Source: Zoogloea ramigera (GTDB lineage Bacteria; Pseudomonadota; Gammaproteobacteria; Burkholderiales; Rhodocyclaceae). Taken from it: a stretch of DNA of 48,541 nt. Shown piece after piece: positions 1 to 9,605 of this stretch. The position numbers and the translations under genes are program-made. The stretch is from assembly GCF_006539865.1 (NCBI RefSeq), contig NZ_BJNV01000036.1:1-48541 (forward strand). Reading direction: 5' to 3'. Each line of letters begins with the position of its first letter. Position 1 is the first letter of the stretch. The notes beneath the pieces are model-generated. The model had not been told where the DNA came from and searched no databases. It was given only the letters and a program-made list of their open reading frames with translations.

Positions 1-962
1 CCCGCGCGCGCCTCACCGCCGCCATCGCCGCCCGCGCCGAGGCCAAGGGCGAGGTCGAGGCCATCGACCAGCGCCTGCGCGGCATCGACATCGAAGTCGA
101 CCGCCGCAAGCGCGACATCGCCGGCGTCGCCCGCCGCATCAACGAGCTGACCCAGGACGCCGCCCCCCGCCGCCGCGAGCAGGCCCGCCGCATCCAGCGC
201 CTGCGCGCGCTGCGCCGCGGCATGCCGGCCGACTGGCGCGACCCGCAGGACAACCAGCGCCTGGCCGACAAATACGGCGACGCCCGCGGCGCCCGCACCG
301 AACTCGAGCGCCTGCGCCAGCGCCTCAGCGGCGGCGAGTGGATCACCGACGACACCGTGCTCACCCTCGCCGCCCGCCTGCGCGCCGATGTGGGCGAGCG
401 CGAAGCCCAGTTCCACGAGCGCGAGCGCCACGCCAGCGCCACCCGCCAGATCACCACCGAGGCCCGCGCCGCCTACATCGCCAAGCTGCGTGCCACCGTG
501 CGCCAGTACGGCAAGAACCTGCGCGCCCTGGGCGATCTCGCCAACGTGGACGTGGACTGCCCGGTGCCCCATCTCGAGAACGACGACACCGGCCTGTCGT
601 CAGCCGGCCTCGAGGTGCGCTTCGACTTCGACCGCAAGGGCGCCGTCGGCCTCAACGACGGCGAAGCCTCGGGCGGCCAGCAGGTGATGAAGTCGCTGAT
701 CCTGCTCATCGCGCTGCTGATGGACGACGCCCGCCCCGGCGGCTTCGTGTTCATCGACGAGCCCTTCGCCCACCTCGACATCGCCAACATCGACCGGGTC
801 GGCAGCTTCCTGCGCGCCACCCGCGCCCAGTACCTGATCACCTCGCCGGTCACCCACAACGCCAACGTCTTCGCCCCGGCCCAGCTCACCCTGGTCACCC
901 GCAAGAAGAAACCCGGCGACGACTGGGCCCCGCCCATCGGGCTGATCCAGCGCCATGTCTGA
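1..962 (+). CDS. SMC/MukB-like ATPase, C-terminal part (JetC-like), 5' truncated by window edge
   Basis: The reading frame is open from the window edge (first full codon at base 3). The first ~150 residues are a charged coiled coil rich in Arg, Glu and Ala. They lead into an ABC-type ATPase C-lobe: an ABC-signature-like ASGGQQ (normally LSGGQ), then a Walker B strand GGFVFIDEP followed by AHLD as the D-loop. This order is the C-terminal head of SMC, MukB and RecN-like proteins. The stop codon overlaps the next start by 8 bp, so the two genes are translated together. The neighbour is a Toprim protein of the DUF3322/DUF2220 or DUF2399 type. That pairing is known from Wadjet systems, where JetC is the SMC motor and JetD the nuclease that cleaves plasmid DNA. 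JetA and JetB would lie to the left, outside the window. The ATPase call is firm; the Wadjet assignment is inference. Confidence 0.8.
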   Translation, partial: RARLTAAIAARAEAKGEVEAIDQRLRGIDIEVDRRKRDIAGVARRINELTQDAAPRRREQARRIQRLRALRRGMPADWRDPQDNQRLADKYGDARGARTELERLRQRLSGGEWITDDTVLTLAARLRADVGEREAQFHERERHASATRQITTEARAAYIAKLRATVRQYGKNLRALGDLANVDVDCPVPHLENDDTGLSSAGLEVRFDFDRKGAVGLNDGEASGGQQVMKSLILLIALLMDDARPGGFVFIDEPFAHLDIANIDRVGSFLRATRAQYLITSPVTHNANVFAPAQLTLVTRKKKPGDDWAPPIGLIQRHV

Positions 963-2193
963 CGAGGGCCGGGCTGACGACGGCTGGAGCCCGCCCGACG
1001 GCGACGGCATCCGCAGCCTGCGCCTGTCCGACCCGAAGCGCTCCAGCCTGAAGGGCAAGCGCCTGCGCCGGGCCGATCCGCCCCCCGCGGGCCTCGGCCT
1101 CGATGCCTGGCCCGCCGACGAACGCCAACTCCTCGCCGAATGGGTGCGCCGCGCCGGCGACAAGTCCACCCGCCACAGCACCCTCCTGGCCAGCGCCGGC
1201 GCCGCCCGCACGATGCTCGCCGACCGGCTGCTCCAGCGCCTGCTGCAGGGCGGCGCGGTGGAGATCGAGGAGAGCCACGAGCGCGGCCACTGGTGGCCCA
1301 GGCTGGTCCGCTTCCTCGCCCCGGCGGCCCTCCGCGCCGCCCTCGGCCTGGCCGAGCCGGATGCGGCAAGGCGGGCCTACCTCGAAGCCCGCAGCCAGCC
1401 GCTCGGCCACCCGGCGCTGGCCCGCGCCGCCGAGGCCCTCGACGCCCTGCCCCCGTCCCGCGGCCTGCCCCGGCTGGAGCTCCTCCTGGCCCTCGACGCC
1501 TGGAGCGCCGAACAACGCAGCGGCACCTGGCGCGACTTCGCACTGTTCGCCCGCGGCCACACCAAGCAGATCACCGAGGCCGAAAAAACCTGGCTCGCCG
1601 ACGAGGTCGGCCTGGCGGATTTCCGCATCAGCACCCACACGCCCCTGCTGCGCCTCAAGGCCCCGTCGGTCCTCAGCCTCCCCGGCGGCGAGATCGCCCT
1701 GGGCGCGATGCCCGACTTCGCGGCCCTCACGCCGGCCAGCGTGGCCGCCATCATCGCCGCCCGCCAGCCGCCGCGGGTGTGGCATGTGGTCGAAAACCTC
1801 AGCAGCTTCGAGCGGGTCGCGCGCAGCTGCGCGGCCGACGAGGGGGCGCTGTGGCTGCCGGGCTACCCGCCGTCCTGGTGGCAGCAGGCGGTGGCCACGC
1901 TACTCCAGCACCTGCCCGCCCCGGCCCGCATCGCCTGCGACCCGGACCCGGACGGCATCGCCATCGCGCTCCAGGCCGGCGGCCTGTGGTCGGCCGCCGG
2001 CCTGCCCTGGCAACCCTGGCGGATGGGGCCGGCCGAGCTCCTCGGGCTGCCCATCCACCGCCCGCTCGACGAGCGCGACCGCCAGCTGCTGGCCAGCCTC
2101 GGCGCCGGCGCGCCGCTGCCGCCCGAGCTGGCGGCGCTGGCCGAAACCCTGCTGCAGCTGTCCGGCAAAGGCGAGCAGGAAGGCTACCTGTAG
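955..2193 (+). CDS. JetD-like Toprim protein (putative Wadjet nuclease subunit)
   Basis: 412 residues starting at an ATG that overlaps the end of the SMC-like gene. The C-terminal third carries the Toprim signature expected of JetD/DUF2399 proteins: a strand with VVENLSSFERV (conserved Glu), then LPGYPPSWW, then the acidic metal-binding DPDPDGIAIA, then PWRM. In the family these acidic residues coordinate Mg2+ for DNA cleavage, as in topoisomerase VI A subunits. The N-terminal two thirds (roughly residues 60-260) would correspond to the arm and winged-helix part, which I cannot assign to motifs by eye. The context, immediately after an SMC-like ATPase with overlapping codons, supports a role as the effector of a Wadjet-type plasmid-restriction complex. 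A different SMC-associated Toprim system of the TIGR02679/TIGR02680 type is the main alternative. Confidence 0.7.
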   Translation: MSDEGRADDGWSPPDGDGIRSLRLSDPKRSSLKGKRLRRADPPPAGLGLDAWPADERQLLAEWVRRAGDKSTRHSTLLASAGAARTMLADRLLQRLLQGGAVEIEESHERGHWWPRLVRFLAPAALRAALGLAEPDAARRAYLEARSQPLGHPALARAAEALDALPPSRGLPRLELLLALDAWSAEQRSGTWRDFALFARGHTKQITEAEKTWLADEVGLADFRISTHTPLLRLKAPSVLSLPGGEIALGAMPDFAALTPASVAAIIAARQPPRVWHVVENLSSFERVARSCAADEGALWLPGYPPSWWQQAVATLLQHLPAPARIACDPDPDGIAIALQAGGLWSAAGLPWQPWRMGPAELLGLPIHRPLDERDRQLLASLGAGAPLPPELAALAETLLQLSGKGEQEGYL

Positions 2194-2276
2194 CCGCGGG
2201 CCGGGCTGCGGGCAGCACTTCAGATTCCCGCTGGCCAGACGTTAAAAGCTCACGACACTTCACACGTCCTTCGCCC

Positions 2277-3377
2277 GTGCGCGCCAGCCAGCCCTCCTCG
2301 CCTCCGCTGCCCAACCTCATCGAGCTTCTCGAGGGGGCCGAGGCGCTGTCGCGCACCAAGGACCTGCGCAGCATCTTCCGCACCGCTGCCGAATATGCAA
2401 TTCGATTCATGGAGGGCAGCTACGGGCTGCTCTTCGCGGTGCGCTTCACGCCCCCCGACCTCACCGTCAGCCTGCTCGGCTGCTGCGTCTCGGATGGCAC
2501 CGACACTTACTGGGACGACGTCTGCGACGGGCAATCGTGGCTGCCCGTCGACCCGCTGCTAGCCAACTGCCTGCACACCGATTTCGGCCACGCCATCGTC
2601 CAGGAGGGCGACATGTGGCGGCTGGCCTTTGCCGTCGGTGCGCTGGGGCAGGCCCGCTGGGTGCTCGAGATCCACAGCCCGACCAAGCCCCGCGACGCCG
2701 CCTGCAACGCCCTCAGCCTCTTCCTGCGCTGCTTCGAGAACCAGCACCAGCAGTGGGATTACGCCAACCTCGACACGCTCACCCGGCTGCTCAACCGCAA
2801 GACCTTCGACGACGACTTCGAGCGCCTGATCGCCGCCGCCGAGCTCGCCGAGCAGGCCCGCAAGATCCCCCTCGAACGCCGCGAGGCCGGCCAGACGGTG
2901 GCCCAGCCGTGCTGGCTCGGGGTGGTGGATATCGACCACTTCAAGAAGATCAACGACAACTTCGGCCACCTCTTCGGCGACGAGGTGCTGCTGCGCATCG
3001 CCGACCTCATGCGCCAGACCTTCCGCAGCAACGACAAGCTGTTCCGCTTCGGCGGCGAGGAGTTCGTGGTGATGCTCCGCAACGTGGCCGAGGACCACGT
3101 GCACAACATCTTCACCCGCTTCCGGCTGGCGGTTGAGCGGCATGATTTTCCGCAGGTCGGCCGGGTGGCCTGCTCGGTGGGCTTTGCCCGCATCGACCCG
3201 CGCCTCTCCCCCGCCGACCTCCTCGGCCGCGCCGACGAGGCGCTGTATTACTCCAAGCGCAACGGGCGCAATCAGGTCAATGGCTTCGACGAGCTCATCA
3301 TGAGCGGCAAGCTGCGCATCACCACGCCGGCCTCCCAGGCGCTGATCCAGTCCGACGTGGACGAGATCTTCCTGTAG
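2277..3377 (+). CDS. Diguanylate cyclase (GGDEF domain) with N-terminal sensory domain
   Basis: About 366 residues. The last 170 form a complete GGDEF domain, including DIDHFKKINDNFGH and the active-site motif GGEEF at residues 259-263. The product makes cyclic di-GMP from two GTP. RSND at residues 250-253 lies five residues upstream of GGEEF, exactly where the RxxD inhibitory I-site sits, so product feedback is expected. Residues ~15-165 resemble a GAF-like cytosolic sensor of unknown ligand; no membrane segment is visible. The frame is open far upstream, but that part overlaps the Toprim gene in another frame. The GTG at 2277 is the most reasonable start, although it has no clear ribosome-binding site; the internal ATG at 2409 would cut the sensor domain. 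It stands alone, 83 bp after the defence pair and 123 bp before lysS. Confidence 0.85.
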   Translation: MRASQPSSPPLPNLIELLEGAEALSRTKDLRSIFRTAAEYAIRFMEGSYGLLFAVRFTPPDLTVSLLGCCVSDGTDTYWDDVCDGQSWLPVDPLLANCLHTDFGHAIVQEGDMWRLAFAVGALGQARWVLEIHSPTKPRDAACNALSLFLRCFENQHQQWDYANLDTLTRLLNRKTFDDDFERLIAAAELAEQARKIPLERREAGQTVAQPCWLGVVDIDHFKKINDNFGHLFGDEVLLRIADLMRQTFRSNDKLFRFGGEEFVVMLRNVAEDHVHNIFTRFRLAVERHDFPQVGRVACSVGFARIDPRLSPADLLGRADEALYYSKRNGRNQVNGFDELIMSGKLRITTPASQALIQSDVDEIFL

Positions 3378-3500
3378 CCCGCCCGCCGCACCGCCCGCGA
3401 CGGGCGCCCCGGTTTGTGTCAAAATTCAGGGCTTTGCAGCGTTTTGTCGATGCTGCCGCGGCCGTGCCGCGCCCCGATTCCGTTGATTGAAGAGCCCAAA

Positions 3501-5006
<1,506 letters not shown>

Positions 5007-5030
5007 GCGCGGCCGCAAAGCCTTCGCAGC

Positions 5031-5065
5031 AGCCCCGCCCGGCAGATGCCTGGCGGGGCTTTTTC
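5031..5065 (+). terminator. Rho-independent terminator of lysS
   Basis: A 9-bp GC-rich stem (AGCCCCGCC / GGCGGGGCT) with a 12-base spacer is followed by a run of T, 25 bases after the lysS stop codon. Confidence 0.85.
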
Positions 5066-5390
5066 ATGGCCGGCCGGGGTGAGGCCGACGAAGACACGCC
5101 TCCCCCTGCGCCGCCCTTGCTACAAGCTGTGACGGCAAGCGCCGGAAGGCCGCTGGCGACGTGACTTTCCTGCTTCTCCATATGGCGCAGGAGAAGCTAT
5201 GGTGCTAACTTCACGACCTCGCGGAAAACCTCTGCCGGCAACGCTCCTGGCGTCCGGGCGCAGGTGCTGCCGCGCCGCCCGGGCAAAGATAGCCAGAAAA
5301 GGGCGGGACATCTGCCGGCGCTGCCCCGGACGCCACTCCGGGCAGGTTCCCGCCAGCCCCTCGCATCGCCGCTGTAACGCCACGCCATCC
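5066..5390. other. Intergenic region with a hairpin over a ribosome-binding-site-like sequence
   Basis: No convincing gene. At 5172-5197 a perfect 8-bp stem (GCTTCTCC / GGAGAAGC) contains an AGGAG in its 3' arm, five bases before an ATG at 5199. That ATG is in frame with the downstream H-NS-like gene and would add 64 residues rich in Arg and Cys. The codon use of this stretch does not look coding (mixed third positions, unlike the neighbours), so I treat it as a leader. It could be a translation-control hairpin or an unusual true start. Confidence 0.4.
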
Positions 5391-5939
5391 ATGACCGAAC
5401 TGAAGTCTTACGACCTCCCCGAACTCGAAGCACTCGCCGAGCAGATCAAGGCCGAGATCGTCAAACGCGAGCAGGAAGAGCAGGAACGGGCCCGCCAGGC
5501 CGCCGAAGCCGAGGCCGAGGCCGAAGCCGCACGTCAGGCCCAGGCCGCCGCCGAGGCTGCAGAACGAGCCGCAGCAGAAAAGGCCGCCGAAGCCTCACGC
5601 GAGATCGCCGAGAAGAAGGAAGCCGCCAAAAAGGAAACGGCAAGGAAAGCTGCCGAGAAGAAGGCCGCGGCAGAAGCCGCCAAGGAAGCCGCCCGGGAAG
5701 CGGCGCAGGCGGCCAAGCCAGACGCCGCCGCGCCGCCGCCAGCACCCGCGGTGCAGCCGGAGGCGCCGCACATTCGCTACATGCACCCCTCCAACCGAGC
5801 GCTGACGTGGTCTGGAGAAGGCACGATGCCCGACTGGATCAACGCCTGGCTGGTGACGGGCGGGACGCTGTATGCCCTCGAGATCGCCGCCGAAAAACTG
5901 GCACCGAAGCCCATCCCCGAGAGCTTCAAGCTGCGCTGA
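5391..5939 (+). CDS. H-NS-like protein with Ala/Lys/Glu-rich linker and degenerate DNA-binding motif
   Basis: 182 residues. Residues 1-30 (YDLPELEALAEQI...) look like an H-NS-family N-terminal dimerisation helix. Residues 30-110 are a long Ala/Glu/Lys coiled-coil-like linker. Residues 128-165 match the H-NS C-terminal domain around TWSGEGTMPDWI. H-NS binds AT-rich minor groove through a conserved Q/R-G-R in TWxGxGRxP. Here the equivalent triplet is E-G-T, so the Arg that enters the groove is missing. It may therefore be a dominant-negative or adaptor-type H-NS relative, or bind DNA differently. The ATG at 5391 gives the family-typical start but has no ribosome-binding site; an ATG at 5199 with a good site is an alternative. 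It converges on the next operon with a 3-bp gap. Confidence 0.7.
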   Translation: MTELKSYDLPELEALAEQIKAEIVKREQEEQERARQAAEAEAEAEAARQAQAAAEAAERAAAEKAAEASREIAEKKEAAKKETARKAAEKKAAAEAAKEAAREAAQAAKPDAAAPPPAPAVQPEAPHIRYMHPSNRALTWSGEGTMPDWINAWLVTGGTLYALEIAAEKLAPKPIPESFKLR

Positions 5940-5942
5940 GCC

Positions 5943-6167
5943 CTAGCGGCGGCCCGACTCGATGAGCGCCATCAGGTCGGCCACCGTCACCGTCGTGTTG
6001 AGCATGCCATAGCCGATCAGCACCCCGAAGCGCTCCTCGATTCCGTAGATCAGCGCCAGCGCCGCGAACGAATCCCAGGTACCCAGCTTGCGGAATTCGG
6101 TCTCCGCCCCGATGAGCTCGGGGGTGACCTCCATGGCCCTGGCCAGCACGGCACACAGCGCCTCCAT
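5943..6167 (-). CDS. Small acyl-carrier-protein-like protein
   Basis: 74 residues, the size of an acyl or peptidyl carrier protein. The segment FRKLGTWDSFAALALI puts Ser33 in a D-S context at the start of helix II, the position that receives 4'-phosphopantetheine in ACPs (usually DSL). The rest (IEERFGVLI, then TVADLMALIE) fits helices II-IV of the fold. Its start codon overlaps the stop of the upstream TPR gene (TGATG), so the two are translationally coupled. No synthetase, ketosynthase or acyltransferase is nearby, so the cargo is unknown. It could be a carrier for a specialised lipid or for protein acylation; that is inference. Confidence 0.7.
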   Translation of the reverse strand: MEALCAVLARAMEVTPELIGAETEFRKLGTWDSFAALALIYGIEERFGVLIGYGMLNTTVTVADLMALIESGRR

Positions 6168-6904
6168 CAGGGCTTGGCCCCAGCACCGCTACGGCCGCCC
6201 GCGATCGCCCGGAGCTTGTCGCGCAAGCCACTCGACGGATAACCCAACTCGGAGGCGCGCTCCGCGTGCGTGAGCGCCTCGGCATAACGCTTGTTCTCGT
6301 AGAGGGCGCGGGCGATGAAATGCTCCGCATCCGGATACTCGCCGTCCTTCATCTCGTCATACTTGAGGAGCAGCTCGAGGGCTTCCTTGAAGCGTTTTTC
6401 GGAAAACAGGGCATCGGCCATCGACAGATAACAGAGGCGGTTCTGCGGCTGCGCCTGGATGCAGCCCTGCCACAGCGAGCTCGCCCTGGCCCGGTCGCCG
6501 GACCGGTAGTACGCGGTCGCCACGTAGCTGGTCGCATAGGGGTAACCGGGTTCGCCCGGCTCCATCTCGCTCTGGCTGTAGGTCAGTTCGCCAATGGCCT
6601 GCTGATAGCGGGCCTTGCCGATCTTCGCCCGCTCCAGGTAAACCAGGCCCATGCAGAAGTGATGCGGACCGGCCAGGCCGTAAATGTTCGGCATCGAATT
6701 CGCCCAGCTCAGGGGCAGCGTGTTGCTGGGCGGAACGATCTGCTTGTAACCGGAGCGCAGGATCCAGGCCTTGCAGTAGTCGGGAAGGGTGCTCCACTCG
6801 ACCGGCGTCAAGGGAGACATCGCCGCCGCCGGGCCGGACATTGCCGCCAAGGCCGCCGCCGTGACGGCAAAACAGGCCGCCCGCATCTTGTTAGCTGAAA
6901 TCAT
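6167..6904 (-). CDS. Secreted TPR-repeat protein
   Basis: 245 residues from the ATG at 6904, which has a GGGA site 6 bases upstream; a start at 6919 or 6916 would only add a few residues. Residues 1-28 are a Sec signal peptide (basic start, Ala-rich core, ending in A-A-A). From about residue 100 there are tandem TPR-like helices (YQQAIGELTY, YVATAYYRSGDRARASSLW, YLSMADALFSEKRFKEALEL, FIARALYENKRYAEALTHA). Two Cys pairs may form disulfides in the periplasm. TPR repeats bind partner proteins. The gene is the first of a two-gene unit with the carrier-like protein, so the pair may act in modifying or exporting an envelope component. I do not recognise a named family. Confidence 0.7.
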   Translation of the reverse strand: MISANKMRAACFAVTAAALAAMSGPAAAMSPLTPVEWSTLPDYCKAWILRSGYKQIVPPSNTLPLSWANSMPNIYGLAGPHHFCMGLVYLERAKIGKARYQQAIGELTYSQSEMEPGEPGYPYATSYVATAYYRSGDRARASSLWQGCIQAQPQNRLCYLSMADALFSEKRFKEALELLLKYDEMKDGEYPDAEHFIARALYENKRYAEALTHAERASELGYPSSGLRDKLRAIAGGRSGAGAKP

Positions 6905-7107
6905 CGAAATTCCCATCAAACCGGGTGAAGCCCCTGGCCCGCCCGGCGGTCGTACGGTTTTTGCGCGGACGCCTTGCCGGCAGCCCCGGATTCTGCGGCG
7001 CCGGCAGGCGCGCGCGCCATTATCCTACGAATCGCCGTCTGATTCCCGAGCCCCTCGTTACGAGGCGGCGCCCCGCCCGCCGCAACCGGGGCTGGCGGGC
7101 CCGGAGT

Positions 7108-7740
7108 TCAGGGTTTGCGGGCCACGAGGCCGATGAGTGCCGAACGGCCCCGGTGGCCGGCCCCCTCGTTCACGTCTTCCTCGTACTCGACCAGCTCTTC
7201 CATCGTCCAGTCGGCGAAGGCTTCGCGCAGGATCTCCGGCGTGTAGAGGTTCTCGACCGCCGAGGGGCCGCCGGTGCGGTATTCAAGCTGCTTCGGCGTG
7301 TAGCCCTGCAGCAGGATGCGCCCGCCCGGACGGGTGAGCTGCTTCATGACCTCGAACTGGCGCTCCCGCCATTCCGGGCCGACGAACTGGATGAAGATCC
7401 CGACCACCCAGTCGAAGGCCCCCTGCAGCGCGGCAGGCGGCCAGCCCGGCGCCAGCATGTCGGCCTGCATGAAATCCACCTGCACCTTGCGCCCGGCGGC
7501 GAGGCGGCGGGCCTTGTGCACCGCCACCGACGAGATCTCGACGGCCGTCACCTCCAGCCCCTGCTCCGCCAGCCACACCGAATTACGGCCTTCGCCGTCG
7601 GCCACCGACAAGGCCGTGCGGCCCTCCTGGAGCAGGTCGGCCCGATGGGCCAGGAAGCGGTTCGGCTCGGTGCCGAAAAGATAATCTTCGCCGGCATCCT
7701 GGTAACGCTTGGTCCACACGCTTTCCTGATTGATGGGCAT
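7108..7740 (-). CDS. Class I SAM-dependent methyltransferase
   Basis: 210 residues. A Rossmann methyltransferase fold is visible: motif I LSVADGEGRNSVWLAEQG binds S-adenosylmethionine, the acidic end of strand 2 is VTAVEISS, and motif IV is near DWVVGIFIQFVG. The N-terminus WTKRYQDAGEDYLFGTEPN is shared with TehB/thiopurine-methyltransferase-like small-molecule enzymes, which suggests a small thiol, oxyanion or metalloid substrate; the actual substrate is unknown. The ATG at 7740 has a strong GGGAGAG site. It is preceded by the hydrolase gene on the same strand, 91 bp away. Confidence 0.8.
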   Translation of the reverse strand: MPINQESVWTKRYQDAGEDYLFGTEPNRFLAHRADLLQEGRTALSVADGEGRNSVWLAEQGLEVTAVEISSVAVHKARRLAAGRKVQVDFMQADMLAPGWPPAALQGAFDWVVGIFIQFVGPEWRERQFEVMKQLTRPGGRILLQGYTPKQLEYRTGGPSAVENLYTPEILREAFADWTMEELVEYEEDVNEGAGHRGRSALIGLVARKP

Positions 7741-7831
7741 GGCAGTCTCTCCCTTTGGATTTGATGTTGTCGCGATTAGACGTCTGCAGCATATCGATGG
7801 ACCGCGGGCGCAGCAGAAAAGTTGCCTGGCC

Positions 7832-8689
7832 TCAGCGCGGCCCCATGGCTCCATCGAGAAAGCCGGTCAGCGTGTCCAGGTGACGCTCCAGATCGGCGTA
7901 CTCGTCGTGGCTGCCGGGCATCAGCAGCAACTGGGCGCGGGCGGCACCACGGCTGGCGTGGATCTGCTCGGCCTCGGCGACCGGCACCACCGCGTCGTCG
8001 CACCCGTGGGCGATGAGCACCGGGCAGCTCACCCGGGCGATCGTGTGGCAGGGCGCGATGTCGTCGAAGCGGTGGCCGATCACCCGCTGGACGTACCACA
8101 GGATATAGGCGCCCACCGGCCAATACGGAACCCCCTTGGCCGCCAGCCAGCGCCGCATCATCGCGGCCGGGTGGGCAAACGCGGCCAGGCTGATCACCGC
8201 GGCCAGGTCGTGGCGTCGCGACGCCAGCAGCAGCGCCGCACCGGCCCCCACCGAGTGGCCGATCACGCCGACCCGCTCCGGCGCCACCTCCGGCCGGCCG
8301 CGCAGCCAGTCGACGGCGGCGCCGAGATCTTCGGCAAAGCGCGGCAGCGACGCGAAGCTGTCGTCGTCGCTGCGGCCATGGCAGCGGGCGTCAAAAAACA
8401 GGAGCGCATAGCCGGCCCGGTGCAGCGGCGCGGCCAGGGGCAACATCAGCTCGGCGTTGCCGCCCCAGCCATGGATGATGGCCAGCGCAGGGGCACCCTC
8501 GCCGGCCGGGATGAACCACCCGAAAAGCCTGCGCCCACGCAGCGTGGCGATGTGCACCGCCTGCCACCGCAGCCCCACGGGCTCGCCCGCCTCAGGCAAC
8601 CGCGGCGCCGCGAGGCTGCGGCGGATCAGCCAGTTCAGGCCAAGCACGGCCAGCGCAAGCAGCGCCCCGGCAAAGGCCAGCCCGCTCAC
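7832..8689 (-). CDS. Alpha/beta hydrolase with N-terminal membrane anchor
   Basis: 285 residues from a GTG at 8689 that has an exact AGGAGG eight bases upstream, which is why this start is preferred over the longer frame opening at 8800. Residues 3-20 form one hydrophobic helix, so the enzyme is probably anchored with its catalytic domain on one face of the inner membrane. The fold is clear: an HGWGG oxyanion loop, nucleophile elbow GHSVG, acid in HGCDDAVVP and a His in MPGSHDEY near the C-terminus, giving a Ser-Asp-His triad. The family (FrsA/YqkD-like esterases and dipeptidyl-peptidase-like hydrolases) does not fix the substrate. Confidence 0.85.
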   Translation of the reverse strand: MSGLAFAGALLALAVLGLNWLIRRSLAAPRLPEAGEPVGLRWQAVHIATLRGRRLFGWFIPAGEGAPALAIIHGWGGNAELMLPLAAPLHRAGYALLFFDARCHGRSDDDSFASLPRFAEDLGAAVDWLRGRPEVAPERVGVIGHSVGAGAALLLASRRHDLAAVISLAAFAHPAAMMRRWLAAKGVPYWPVGAYILWYVQRVIGHRFDDIAPCHTIARVSCPVLIAHGCDDAVVPVAEAEQIHASRGAARAQLLLMPGSHDEYADLERHLDTLTGFLDGAMGPR

Positions 8690-8864
8690 CGGCCTGGCCT
8701 CCTGCGGCAACCCCCGCCGCCGAGGGCAAGGCCAGAGCCCCGCGAACGCCCTCCGGGCCAAGCCGACGAGGCGCCCCGCGCTCGCCCGGGGGCGGGGCAA
8801 ACACAGGCGCGACAGGCCGGGGGCGGCATGGCAGAAGGCGTCATGGGTTTCAGTCTAACCGTAA

Positions 8865-8880
8865 ATTAGATTTTTCTAAT
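8865..8880. repeat. Small AT-rich palindrome (possible operator)
   Basis: ATTAGA-TTTT-TCTAAT, a perfect 6-bp inverted repeat in otherwise GC-rich DNA. It lies between the RES toxin stop and the hydrolase start and could serve as a regulator site or weak terminator. Confidence 0.4.
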
Positions 8881-8900
8881 AAACAGGTGCATCACGAAGC

Positions 8901-9605
8901 TCAAGCCACCAGACGCATCCACACCCGCCCCGGCTCCCGCTCCACCACCACACCGGTGTCGGTGGTGGAGTAAGTGAGAAAGCACACCTGGCGCGGATCG
9001 GACAACACGCAGGGGTTGAGCACCCCGTGGATGTCGCCATCGCAACGGGCCGAGCGCGACACCAGGCCCGGGTGGCCCTCCCGGTTCAGGCGTGCACCGA
9101 TCTGTTGGGTCAGGCTGTAATCGGCCGGGTCGACCAGCGCCGGCGCATGGGCGAGCGCGGGCCGCAGATCGAGCAGCGCCGCATCGCAGCGCACCCGGTA
9201 CAACTTGCGCTCGACCCGGATGCCCGGCCGGGTGAAGCCGGCGTCCTGCAAAAAGCCGCTGCGCCAGTGGTGGACGGTCTCGTGGACGGTGGTCTCGATG
9301 CTGTCGGCGCCGTACCACACGCCGAAACTGCCGTCCGAATAGCGGCTGCGCATCCAGTGCCGGAAGGGGTAATGGATCGCGTCGTTCCAGCGGGCTTCCT
9401 CGAAGGGGCGGTGGAGCACCGGCTGGGCCGAGGTGAACGCGGGCGGCTTGGTGGCCACCTCCAGGGCGATCGCCGCATCCCAGTCGGCGGGGCGGTCGGA
9501 GAGATCGTCGAAGAGGTCCTGGGAGACGCGCAGCGAGACGATGTTGCGCATCAGGTCGGCGTGGGTCTCGGCCAAGCCAGCGTGGGCAAAGACGTCCTCG
9601 CTCAT
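8901..9605 (-). CDS. RES-domain toxin of a RES-Xre toxin-antitoxin pair
   Basis: 234 residues. A RES domain (named for conserved Arg, Glu, Ser) is recognised from [27 protein letters not shown]-type segments in the N-terminal half (residues ~85-115) and further conserved patches ([24 protein letters not shown]). Known RES toxins such as MbcT and ParT consume NAD+ or ADP-ribosylate a host target. The start codon overlaps the stop of the upstream antitoxin (ATGA), the usual toxin-antitoxin arrangement, so the toxin is made only after the antitoxin. Confidence 0.85.
   Translation of the reverse strand: MSEDVFAHAGLAETHADLMRNIVSLRVSQDLFDDLSDRPADWDAAIALEVATKPPAFTSAQPVLHRPFEEARWNDAIHYPFRHWMRSRYSDGSFGVWYGADSIETTVHETVHHWRSGFLQDAGFTRPGIRVERKLYRVRCDAALLDLRPALAHAPALVDPADYSLTQQIGARLNREGHPGLVSRSARCDGDIHGVLNPCVLSDPRQVCFLTYSTTDTGVVVEREPGRVWMRLVA

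Noticed and set aside
1140-2276. Upstream part of the long frame leading into the diguanylate cyclase
   Set aside because: It overlaps the Toprim gene in another frame and reads as Arg/Pro/Ala-rich noise; only the part from about 2277 is family-like.
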